A stretch of DNA of 64,000 bases from Archivesica marissinica (lineage: Eukaryota; Mollusca; Bivalvia; Venerida; Vesicomyidae): positions 19,911,926 to 19,975,925 of the forward strand of contig CM026386.1 of NCBI GenBank assembly GCA_014843695.1. The letters run 5' to 3'. The notes under the pieces were generated by a model. The model had not been told where the DNA came from and did not search any database. It saw nothing but the letters and a program-made list of their open reading frames with translations. Below are positions 38,775 to 48,944 of this stretch, piece by piece (within the stretch, counting starts at the first letter, position 1; each line of letters begins with the position of its first letter). Made by a program: the position numbers and the translations under genes.

Positions 38775-39066
38775 ACAGACGGATCTGTAGTCCAGTGGTT
38801 AATACATTGGACTGGTAATCCAGGTATCACAGATTTGATCCCTCGTCCCTAATAAAAATAACAGTCTTTCAGATGGGACGTTAAACCGAGGTCTCTTGTC
38901 GGTGCTTTGCATCGTGCACTTAAAAGAACCAGAGGAGACTCTGTAATGGGTCTCTGTCTGTATCATGCACTATCATCCAACACTCTAGAATGACTAATCT
39001 CTTCAGGAGGCGTCGCTCATATGGGCAACCGGTAGCGACAGTAAATAAACGTAAATCGCACACATA
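38775..39066 (+). mobile_element. SINE-A, full length
   Basis: The 292-bp copy starts acagacggatctgtagtcca and lies between 11-bp duplications gtaccgacgtt (38764-38774 and 39067-39077). It is about 185 bp upstream of the OAF start codon, in the putative promoter or 5' UTR region. Confidence 0.92.
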
Positions 39067-39077
39067 GTACCGACGTT

Positions 39078-40146
39078 ACTGTGGGATAAACCCACAGTTT
39101 GCAAGGTTTAATAAACACAAAATCAAACAATATGTAGCCCAGGCTTAGTTTATCTGTTTGTAGAATATATTATATTATGTATTATTCATGTACTGCAAGC
39201 AATGCTCTCTTATCTGTATATGTACGGTAGCTGTTCCTTCTCTTCTATGGCGGTTACCGATGTGTGTCCAGTCTATTGTGTTCTCTACTTGTTGTGTAAC
39301 GTCATGTATTTATGTCGGAGTGATAGTACGGGAGAATGACGTATGATAGGTCAACTAACCAATCCACGGTTAACCCCAACTAAACCCGTTTTACCGCCCT
39401 AATAACATTCCGCGCACTTGAGAGAAGGAAGTCGTTAGAGATACCTCTAACAATGTCGAACTATTGTATATGTATTTCAACCAACTCGTTAAACAGATCT
39501 ACCTCTGATCTATTTTATCTATTTACACATTAATCATTGTCGATTCTGGTAAGACCCGTTTATTGGCTATATTAGTATTTGGAGAATTTGATATTTATGT
39601 GATAGTGGAGTTATGTTCCGCGTGGATTAGATTTTAGTATATGTGTGTATATCTGTGATATTATTATATTGCAGGTCTCTTTGTTTCATTATATATATAT
39701 GTTATATAAAGGATAGATTGAATCTCGTTTCGGGTTGCTATATATATCGTTCCCCGAAATCACCGGTTACAAATAGACCAGCGAAACGGACCACAAAATA
39801 CCACGGATACAAAACTAAGAAAACGTTTTTGTTTTTAAGAACACTATGATACACTATAGGCTTGACTATACATAAAACATTGTTTACACCAGTTTTAAAA
39901 TGACACCCCGTCACTATCAATGCTATTATAGTGTAGATCATAAAAAACCCAAAAATAGAAAAAAGTTTCTTAGTTTTGTGGTTTTGAGCCCGCAAACATT
40001 GGTCCAGAGCCCAAACGTCTGTGAAACGGACCAGAGTTCTTATCTTTATATAATCAAACTGAAACCAAGAATGGCATAGTCATTGTGGCGTGTGTGTGAC
40101 ATATACCTCTTTGGTGTATTTTCAGACTTGATAATGTCTACATGTA
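39078..40146. other. Region upstream of OAF, nothing recognised
   Basis: Contains a MITE-8 half-end at 39755 and the pair gcgaaacggaccac (39780) and gtgaaacggaccag (40020), perhaps another MITE. No gene seen. Confidence 0.45.
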
Positions 40147-40325
40147 TTAGAGGTGTAGGACTACAGAGCGGAGTTCGAGAGCCCAGTTTAACCGTAACGA
40201 CAAGTCCTTAGGCAAGCCACTTAAATTCCACATTGCGTCTTCTCTCTCCCTTATGGCGATGCATTTCATCAGGAATGCGATTTTTTGAGAGTGATTAATA
40301 TAAGTTGTAAGAACTTGATTCCACT
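40147..40325 (+). mobile_element. SINE-D
   Basis: Plus-oriented body ttccacattgcgtcttctct and 3' region gagtgattaatataagttgt; the head is diverged. Confidence 0.8.
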
Positions 40326-40436
40326 ATAGTAAGGTAAATGAATTAACACTTGTGTCCATAGCAGAAGCATAAATAATAGCACAGGATCTTGACATTTTAT
40401 CCATAAGCCACCAAAGGTCTCGTTACTCTATCATAG

Positions 40437-40490
40437 GACACCCCCTCTATTAAAAAAAGATCTTTTTAAAAATAGAGGGGGAGGGTGTAA
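40437..40490. repeat. Hairpin with poly-purine/poly-pyrimidine arms
   Basis: accccctctattaaaaaaag and its inverse ctttttaaaaatagagggg meet at an AGATCT core. Confidence 0.8.
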
Positions 40491-40515
40491 TAGTAATGCT
40501 ATGAAAAATATGTAT

Positions 40516-40590
40516 TTGGCTTCGCTGGGATTCGAACCCAGAACCACTGTCGGGTTGATACAGTGTGCTAACCTTTACACCACGAAACCA
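40516..40590 (-). tRNA. tRNA-like sequence, possible pseudogene
   Basis: The 75-nt minus-strand sequence has a 7-bp acceptor stem (TGGTTTC/GAAGCCA with one G-U), an A-box-like GGTGTAAAGGTTAGCAC and a perfect T arm (CTGGG-TTCGAAT-CCCAG). The anticodon stem ACTGT/ACAGT encloses nine bases (ATCAACCCG) instead of seven, so no anticodon can be assigned. It could be a decayed tRNA or the head of an unrecognised SINE. Confidence 0.45.
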
Positions 40591-41044
40591 GTTAACGATA
40601 ATAGACATAAATCCATAATATATAGAAAATAGGCAGTGTTGTGAAATAATTTTATTGTATTTTACATTCCTATATTTAGAATGTTTGCAGTGTCATCAAT
40701 TGACGTATAACGACTAAATCCATATACTAACTATCAATAATCAACTGTACGAACGCATTTGCTTTGAATCATGCATGCATTTATAAACAAAATACGTATA
40801 CACGTACAATATACAACATAAAACATAATAAATGCATTATTAATAGTCGGATTTTAACCGGATTAAACAATAATAGATTCATAAGTTGAATGTGTCAAGG
40901 GAAGGAACTGTATTTAATTCTATAAGTGTAGTAAGATCAAGATTAGCGCCCCTTTCGGTGCAATTGCAAGGTATGAAACACGTTCTCTGTTCATGCGCGA
41001 ACAAGAACATGCGTATACATAAAGAATGATGAAAGATATGTTTA

Positions 41045-41130
41045 CTTCGGCCTCCACACACTTTAAGCACACTCAGTGTAGTTCATGCGCCAATGAAAAC
41101 TATCAACTCGCGATTCATTCCTTATAAGTT
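41045..41130. mobile_element. MITE-9, right half
   Basis: tcggcctccacacactttaa to actatcaactcgcgattcat matches the right half of the 54519 copy. A terminal fragment (actattaacccgcgattcat) is also at 42236. Confidence 0.65.
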
Positions 41131-41536
41131 ATAATAATAGCAGTATTGGCCTTGGATCCTATTAAATTTAAGTTTGTTTAAATCGCATGTAGCACATGCA
41201 TACGCGTGGCAAATTAGTCAGTCCCAAAATATAAAGGAGCGAAACTCTTATGTTATTTAGTTCAATCGGCGGATTTTGAACTATTACGGTACTTTTTTAT
41301 GATATTTGAACATAAAGGTGTCCGATTCATCAAGTTGCTTAAAATCAAAATCGTCGCATAGGCCTACAATGGCCAGGGATGCAAGGGTGTATCTATGCAA
41401 TCGGCTACCTGAGCCCGACTAACATATGTGATATGACAAAGACATATGCAAATGATTATTGGTTGCATATATGTCGTACATACATTTTCATAAATCCACT
41501 TTACGACATCACATTTTACGATGCAACATTCGTAGT

Positions 41537-41640
41537 AGTACGGATATGTAGTCTAGTAGTAACACGCTGGACTGGTAATCCAGGGATCGCAGGTTCGATC
41601 TCCCGTCTGACCCTAATATTATAATACTATAATACTAAAA
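41537..41640 (+). mobile_element. SINE-A, 5' fragment
   Basis: Only the tRNA-like head and start of the body are present (tagtaacacgctggactgg; cgtctgaccctaata). Confidence 0.8.
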
Positions 41641-41644
41641 TTAA

Positions 41645-41850
41645 CTTGACCATTCAGCCTCTTTCCAGGAACAATGTTTAAATGACGCTCTCTCTCCCTC
41701 TCTCTCATGCAAGTAATCATATTTAACGGAAATTGCCCTGTATGTGATACAAATGTATCGAAAGAGATTGGGTCGGCATCCTAATTGATAGAACGTGACC
41801 ATTCAGCCTCTTTCCAGGAACAATGTTTAAATCACTCTCTCGCACAAGCA
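41645..41850. repeat. About 152-bp duplication
   Basis: gaccattcagcctctttcca and ggaacaatgtttaaat occur near 41649 and 41799, each followed by a CT-rich stretch and aatcatatttaa-like sequence. Confidence 0.75.
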
Positions 41851-42524
41851 TACATATTAAACTGAAATTGCGCTGTTATCAATCATGCATGTACCCAAAT
41901 CATATTTACCAGTATATTGGTAAGATTTGCTTCTACGGTCCTACTTCCATGTTGCATGTGGTGTATGTATACTCCAATTTTCAACAAATGAAGTGAAAAA
42001 TCTCAACCCCCGACTATGTTGTTACGCCGTCTTTGACAACAACGCACGTGGGAAGCGTCACTGACGTCACATTCGCAACACGCTGCGCGGTAACGTACTC
42101 ACAGAAATGTGCTTCGTTGAATAATTTTGTTTGGACTTTTTAGAGTGATGTCGATATTAGATTAAATAATGTTCAGACCAATGTAAACCCTGAGGCTGTC
42201 AAATTTCAGTAACGGAAATATTTGTCGTTCAGAAACTATTAACCCGCGATTCATTCTTTAAGTATTCGTGTGCGTGTATGTTTGATGAAAGAGTATCACG
42301 TAGAGTGTTGTTCTAGTAGTAACAGACGATAATGCGTTAAAAAGATGACAACAACTGTTGAAGGCGTCTTCTTCCTTTCATGATTACACCCCGCAGAGAT
42401 GATAGCAGCTTCTTCCCAATACGGCAGTTTTTTAGGGCCACATTCTCTAGGATTTGTAAGCCCACAACAGCATGAGCGTTTGTGGTTGTTTCGTTGGCGT
42501 CTTCGTCACATCCGTTCCAGCACC

Positions 42525-42608
42525 AATATAGAAGCCGTATCGCCCATTCCAGCACCAATATAGAAGCCGTATCACCCGTTCCAGCACCAATATAGAAGCC
42601 GTATCGCT
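42525..42608. repeat. 30-bp tandem repeat, three copies
   Basis: Unit ccgttccagcaccaatatag plus aagccgtatc. It keeps a small minus-strand frame open, which I do not call a gene. Confidence 0.9.
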
Positions 42609-43019
42609 CCTTCACCAATAGGATCTGGATAAAACTAATATGTGCCGTCCCCACAGCATTCGTCATGTACTGTGATAAGTGGGCATTCATACACATACTG
42701 AGTGGATAAGGCGCCCCTCGGATCCGGTAAAAAGATTGACATCAGCTAAGTTTTTACCCAGTTTCCTGCTGCGGGCTAGTTGTGCCCAGGTCCCGACGTG
42801 TACGGCTTGGAGGTTTGATCTGGACTACGTTATTGGACAACTGTACCACCCCTGTTTATACCTGTTGACTGCAGATGCGATTTAAAAGTACGAATACATG
42901 CTATTTGACCCACTCTAGAGCTATTGTATCCTAGTGCTCGAGTGTGCGGTGATACGGATTATAATTTTGATTTAATGTTTGAGCCCCACATTTTGTTAAG
43001 TATCCTTAATCATTACACT

Positions 43020-44045
43020 TATATCCACATTGCCTCTTCTCTCTCTCCCATGCCGTATCCACAGTGCCTCTTCTCTCTCCCCATGCCGTATCCACATTGC
43101 CTCTTCTCTCTCCTCATGCCGTATCCACAGTGCCTCTTCTCTCTCCCCATGCCGTATCCACATTGCCTCTTCTCTCTCCCATGCCGTATCCACATTGCCT
43201 CTTCTCTCTCCCCATGCCGTATCCACATTTCCTCTTCTCTCTCCCCATGCCGTTCCACAGTGCCTCTTCTCTCTCCCATGCCGTATCCACAGTGCCTCTT
43301 CTCTCTCCCCATGCCGTATCCACATTTCCTCTCTCTCTCCCCATGCCGATCACAGAGTGCCTCTTCTCTTCCCTGCCGTATCTCCCATGCGTATCCCAGT
43401 GCCTCTTCTCTCTCCCATGCCGTATCCACATTTCCTCTTCTCTCCTCCCCATGCCGTATCCACATTTCCTCTTCTCTCCCCATGCCGTATCCAATTGCCT
43501 CTTCTCTCTCCCATGCCGCATCATCATTTCATCTTCTCTCTCCCATTCCGTATCCACATTTCCTCTTCTCTCTCTCAATGCCGTATCACATTGCATCTTC
43601 TCTCTCCCTTCCGTATCCACATTGCCTCTTCTCTCTCCCATGCGTTATCCACATTGCCTCTTCTCTCTCCCATGCAGTATCCACATTGCTCTTCTCTCCC
43701 CATGCCGTATCCACAGTGCCTCTTCTCTCTCCATGCCGTATCCCATTGCCTTTCTCTCTCGCCATGCCGTATCCACATTGCATCTTCTCTCTCCCCATGC
43801 CGTATCCACATTGCATCTTCTCTCTCACCATGCCATATCCACAGTGCCTCTTCCCTCTCCCCATGCCGTATCCACATTGCATCTTCTCTCTCACAATGCC
43901 ATATCCACAGTTCCTCTTCTCTCTCCCCATGCCGTGTCCACATTGCATCTTCTCTCCCCGTGCCATATCCACAGTGCCTCCTCTCTCTCCCCATGCCGTA
44001 TCCACATTGCCTCTTCTCTCTCCCATGCCGCATCCACATTTCCTC
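43020..44045. repeat. 32-34-bp minisatellite apparently derived from SINE-D
   Basis: Unit ccacattgcctcttctctct plus ccccatgccgtat, about 30 copies with small indels. The first 23 bases match the SINE-D body (aattccacattgcctcttct, ctctccc, atggcgatg). Overlapping open frames on both strands are repeat artefacts. Confidence 0.93.
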
Positions 44046-44059
44046 TTATATATAAACTC

Positions 44060-44350
44060 GTGTGTGTGACGTTTATTTATCGTCACTACCGATTGCCCAT
44101 ATGAGCGACGCCTCCTGAAGAGATTAGCCATTTTAGATTTGTTGGAGAATAGTGAACGGATACAGACAGGGACCCATTCCAGAGTCTCCTCTGATTCTCT
44201 TACGTGTACGGCGTACAACACCGACACGAGACCTCGGTTTAAAGTCCCATCTGAAAGACTGTTAATTTTATTATGGTCAGGCTGGGGATCGAACCTGCGA
44301 TCCCTGGATTACCAGTCCAGTGAGTTACCACTGGACTACAGACACCGTCT
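44060..44350 (-). mobile_element. SINE-A
   Basis: A nearly complete copy from tail (near 44060) to head (acagacaccgtct near 44350), somewhat diverged. It starts directly after the 32-34-bp minisatellite. Confidence 0.88.
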
Positions 44351-44544
44351 ATTGCGTATAAACTACGTTAAAGGTTTTATTTATACTTGAGGCTCTATTT
44401 CTGACGTGCGTTTCCTCTAAATAAAGCATATTTCCGGTTTGAGTTTACTACAGATGCAAACATAATTAATGGTTTTGTTGAAAGCACTATATACATCCGT
44501 CGACTTTAAAAGGCCACCATTCATTGTGTTCGAATATTTTCCCT

Positions 44545-44833
44545 TGTGTGTGTTTTACGTTTATTTATCGTCGCTACCGGTTTCCCATATGAGCGACGCC
44601 TCCTGAAGAGATTAGTCATTTTATATTTTTTGGAGGATAGTGCAATAATACAGACAGAGACCCATTCCAGAGTCTCCTCTGGTTCTTTTACGTGCACGGT
44701 GTAAAGCACTGACACGAGACCTCGGTTTAACATCCCGTCTGAAAGACTGTTAATTTTATTAGGGTCAGACGGGGATCGAACCTGCGATCCCTGGATTACC
44801 AGTCCAACGTGTTACCATCTTCCCATCTGTCCG
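44545..44833 (-). mobile_element. SINE-A
   Basis: A copy with tail, body and B-box-like gatcgaacctgcgatccctg. The head is altered near 44815-44833. Confidence 0.87.
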
Positions 44834-45202
44834 TGTTCGTTATTTCAGATTTGTTTAGCAGGTGCGGACCACTTATTCCTGATAAACGGTGATTTTGAAG
44901 AAGGTAAATTTATATTACGTCAAACTAAACAGTATGTACATTATAACAAATACAGTAACTGCGAAGTCGGTTTAATGTATTACACCATGACATTAATACT
45001 TTACATTCATCGAACCAATGGAAACCAGGTATCTACTATCTTTCAAATCACGACTCATGTTTCATAATTCAAAACCTGAATAAATAAAACAGGCGATAAC
45101 ATCTGTAAGTGAAAAGGCGTTTATAGTATGTACTCTACGTACTCAATTTGAAAAGTTGACACACATATGTAACTATGAATGTTATATGAAAGTCTGTGTT
45201 AA

Positions 45203-45439
45203 CTCATTCAACCCCAAGTATCTGACATGGACTGATGCGTGATATTTTCAGACCAATAAATTAATAAGAAAATTCCTTTGGACCAGTTCATTTATCAAAA
45301 TGGGTAATTTTATCTAAAAATAGTAATAATTATTACTGGCAAAAAAGTGCAGATCCTGATGAGACGGCTCGTTACGAGCCGGCTCATCTGGATCTACACT
45401 TTTCATAAGCCTATTTAGAGGCATGTGGGGTTGAAGTGG
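45203..45439. mobile_element. MITE-7, TTAA target
   Basis: TTAA at 45199-45202 and 45440-45443. The ends include ctcattcaacccca and its inverse tggggttgaagtgg, with the central palindrome aaagtgcagatcctgatgag / ctcatctggatctacacttt. Confidence 0.78.
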
Positions 45440-45613
45440 TTAAAGGGGAATATTTTCTGTCGTCCCATTCTATCTAAAATCACGCTTCCCGAAAGACATA
45501 TGAACATATTTTGACCAAAATAGCACACGTCTCGTGAATAGCATAGCATTAAACGTTGGTTTTGTGTTATTCGCATGTTTACTATCTAGATGGGTATGTT
45601 TACTATCTATTCC

Positions 45614-45986
45614 AGGGGTCGCAGGTTCGATTCTTCACTATTGGCTACCATACACAAATTACTAATATCATAGTATTTCGAATGAGACATTAAACCGAGT
45701 TCTCCTCTCGATGCGTGTGTGTTTTACGTTTATTTATCGTCGCTACCGGTTGCCCATATGAGCGACGCCTCCTGAAGAGATTAGTCATTTTAGATTTTGG
45801 AGGATAGTGCAATGATACAGACAGAGACCCATTCTCCTCTGGTTCTTTTACGTGCACGGTGTAAAGCACCGACACGAGACCTCGGTTTAACGTCTCGATG
45901 CTTTATACCGTGTACGTAAAAGAACCAGATGATGGGATCTCTGGAATGGGTCTATGTCTGTATCATTGCACTATCCTCCAACTATC
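45614..45986 (+). mobile_element. SINE-A (older, plus-oriented) interrupted by a younger SINE-A
   Basis: The older copy is diverged and reads caggttcgattct at its left and actatcctccaac at its right. It is split at 45715-45892 by an antisense SINE-A between 9-bp duplications tctcgatgc (45706-45714 and 45893-45901). Confidence 0.85.
45715..45892 (-). mobile_element. SINE-A, 5'-truncated, nested in another SINE-A
   Basis: It starts with the tail (minus-strand cgataaataaacgtaaaac) and stops inside the body at ctcggtttaacg, so it lacks the tRNA head. The 9-bp target duplication and head truncation fit target-primed reverse transcription. Confidence 0.88.
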
Positions 45987-46259
45987 ATAAACTAATATTC
46001 ACTTAGGTTTATTTCACAGCTACACGTGTATATCTACCATGCAGTTTGTTTAATTGTATACGAAAATGTATGATTGGGTGGAGTGGGGGGGGGGGAATTT
46101 GCACTAATGTGGCGAATCTCCAGTGGTATGTGCGGAATAAGACCCAGGATGCCCCTCCGAGCAGTATTTCAGGCTTGAGCGGAACCAGGTAGAACACCCA
46201 CCCGCTAGCCATGCATGCAGCTGGATAGACACATCATATGAAATAATTCGACACCCCCA

Positions 46260-46505
46260 GTGGATTCGAACCTAAAGCGCGTGTCCTGTGTGTGGGGGGG
46301 GGTGGGCAGTGATTCGACCTCAGCGACTTTATCAACCCGGCAACGGACGGCGTGTCAGTGTGTGTGTGTGGGGGGGGGGTGGGCAGTGATTCGACCTCAG
46401 CGACTTTATCACCGGCAACGGACGCGTGTCAGTGTGTGTGTGGGGGGGGGGTGGGCAGTGATTCGACCTCAGCGACTTTATCAACCCGGCAACGGACGGG
46501 TGCCC
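46260..46505. repeat. 72-77-bp tandem repeat with G runs, three copies
   Basis: Unit cagtgattcgacctcagcga, ctttatcaacccggcaacgg, then gtgtcagtgtgtgtg and a run of 8-10 G. cagtgattcg starts at 46307, 46384 and 46456. Confidence 0.9.
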
Positions 46506-46514
46506 CTTTGACAT

Positions 46515-46757
46515 GCAGTGGTTGTCGCGCTCGCTTCACACCAATGCAACACGGGTTCGATCCTCGGACCGAGAATTATGTGAGATGGTACGATGGTCGC
46601 CAGATCGGACAGGTGGGCTTTTTTTCTCCGGGTACTCCGGTTTCCTCCCACATGAATGACCACACATACGCTTTCATCCGCGCCAACGAGGGCGATTAAT
46701 ATAAGTTGTTAAAACTTGCTTCGCAATCGTTGTGAAATAAATAAAGTTTAAACTTTA
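46515..46757 (+). mobile_element. SINE-C
   Basis: Lacks the first part of the head (starts agtggttgtcgcgctcg) but keeps the B box, body and tail aaataaataaagtttaaact. Confidence 0.85.
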
Positions 46758-46934
46758 AAAATACCTTTGACATGCACGATGGTGATGTACTAGTATATAA
46801 TTGCGTTTGTATTGAGGCCTTATGGAAGATTAGTGTTAAAATTCTTTCTTCCTTTATCATGTATTTTATAAAGGTTGTTCATCCATATTTCTATTTATGA
46901 CATACCTTTATTTATATTGTAATTATTGTTACGA

Positions 46935-47085
46935 TTGTGCCCTTAGCCAAGACATTTATATTCCACGTTGTCTCTTCTCTCTCCCTCGTGGCGATGGATT
47001 CCACCAGCAATGATGTCTCGAGAGTGATTAATATAAGTTTTAAGAACTTGTTTCGCAATCGAGCTAAAATAAATTTGTATTAAAA
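46935..47085 (+). mobile_element. SINE-D, head missing
   Basis: Begins gtgcccttagccaagaca and includes ttccacgttgtctcttctct and the terminal gagctaaaataaat. Confidence 0.83.
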
Positions 47086-47372
47086 ATTATTGTTTTAGTA
47101 CATGTGTTTAATATTTAAAATGTAAAAATATCGTCATCGGTACGTGTTAGTCTAATACTGTATTGTTATACATGTGAATTACATCATCAATTTATTATGC
47201 GAATACATGCACATATATAAAATACCCCCCCCCCCATTTATTTAAGTTGTCTGACACAGTGTGCTTTATCAATATTATTGGTACTACGGATACAGCAAGT
47301 ACAGCGGCGTAGCCAGCTGAAAGTGGTATGCAAGCCCACTAGACTACAGATCCGTCTGTTTAAAGACCGCAT

Positions 47373-47647
47373 TTGTTACGTTTATTTATCGTCGCTACCG
47401 GTTGCCCATATGAGCGACGCCTTAGATATTTTAGAATTTTGGAGGATAGTGCAATGATACAGACAGAGACCCATTCCAGAATCTCCTCTGGTTCTTTGAC
47501 GTGCACGGTGTAAGGCACCGACACGAGACTTCGGTTTAACGTCCCATCTGAAAGACTGTTAATTTTATTAGGGTCAGACGGGGGATCGAACCCGCCATCC
47601 CTGGATTACCAGTCCAGCGTGTTACCTCTGGACTACAGATTCGTCTG
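47373..47647 (-). mobile_element. SINE-A with 14-bp target duplication
   Basis: The copy is flanked by tttaaagaccgcat at 47359-47372 and 47648-47661. The left flank also holds ctacagatccgtctg, an older SINE-A head remnant. The sequence is slightly deleted in the conserved cctcctgaagagatt region. Confidence 0.9.
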
Positions 47648-48049
47648 TTTAAAGACCGCATGACAGGCTCATGTGTATTAGTACGTGTATTTAACAACAT
47701 TAGTACTAGTACACACGTCTGTACAGTAGTACCGGCGAACATACACACACAAACATAATTTCCACATTTCAGTCGGATAATGTTTGCTGCTGTGTGTTTG
47801 TTACATGGTGGACATGCAGTTGAATTAATTATAGGTCTCGTGCATATGTCCACGTGCATATGTCCACGTGTATATGCAGCAGGAATAAACACAATAAGCA
47901 TTATAATAACGTGACAAACGTTTTATTATATGTGTATAATACTGATATATATATATAGCAATGATATATAATTTATATACAATGTATATAACAATTCTTG
48001 TAGACGGTTAGTGAGTGCCCCCTTAATATGTTTGTAACTATGTTTTTCG

Positions 48050-48236
48050 TGGTTAGTGCGCTCGCTTTTCACCAATGCAACCAGGAAGTATGTGAGCTGG
48101 TATGTTGATCGACATATCTGACAGGTGGGTTTTTTCCAGGTACTCCGGTATAAGTATACGCTCTCATCCGCGCCAACGAGAGTGATTATTATGAGTTGTT
48201 AAAACTTGCTTCGCAATCGTTGTAGAATAAATAATT
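48050..48236 (+). mobile_element. SINE-C, deleted
   Basis: Head remnant tggttagtgcgctcgc, body with gaps, and tail to aataaataa. Confidence 0.78.
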
Positions 48237-48261
48237 ACTTCCCTTCTTCGTGATTAAGTAT

Positions 48262-48625
48262 ACATGCCTAAGCGACTATGAAAAGAAAGAGCGGAAATGG
48301 TATTGAGCAGATAAGGGGATATAATCCACGACCCCACCCACCCCGAACACTAGTCGGACATCTGTTCCAAGTCAGGTGTTCTACCTACTCCGATATACAC
48401 TGCAATATCCCGCCCTGCCTTCGATAGGGGTCGCACTCCTACTACTTTGCCTCCACCAAGCCGTGACAGCCTCGTTGCCATTGAAGTGACCAAACAAAGG
48501 AATAGCGGACTACTTAGTGGTCCGGTGCTCGAACCCACCCACGACCTTTCGAACACTAGTCGGATAACTCTACCAAGTCAACTAGCAGGGATGATGTTCT
48601 ACCCATGCAGAAATACGCTACACCG
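48262..48625 (-). mobile_element. Two SINE-F copies in tandem
   Basis: 48262-48410 and 48475-48625 both carry the body (gaccaaacaaaggaatagcg in the second), the cgaacactagtcgga anticodon-region segment and a degenerate A box. Both are diverged. Confidence 0.7.
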
Positions 48626-48944
48626 TTCCAAATATGAGTGGCCCCTGTCGGACCCTTATTTGATATGTTATTGGTATGTTGTGCTGCAAAAAAAGGTAAT
48701 TAGGTCGTTTTTGTCCATGAGACAACATAATTAAAAAACAGTTTACACATGTTTAAAGCGTACATGATTGGTGAACAAATTCACTTATAAAATATAATTG
48801 ATTTAACAAAATATACATAATACATTTGTACATGTATTCACAAACAAATCAGATATTCAGCCATGCATACATTTTGATATTTAACCGATAATCCATCTAT
48901 TAATTTGTGTACAGACGGATCTGTAGTCAAGTGGTAACACGCTG

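Larger units (their letters stand above)
41131..42520. other. Intergenic, small repeats only
   Basis: Holds a SINE-A head and a 152-bp duplication; no gene seen. The open frame at 42337-42696 (-) is repeat-supported and not called. Confidence 0.45.

Noticed and set aside
42337..42696. 119-residue minus-strand frame
   Set aside because: Its middle is a 30-bp tandem repeat, and there is no recognisable domain or splice context.
42924..44227. Overlapping open frames of 109-381 residues on both strands
   Set aside because: They come from the stop-free 32-34-bp minisatellite; similar length in several frames on both strands is not a coding signature.
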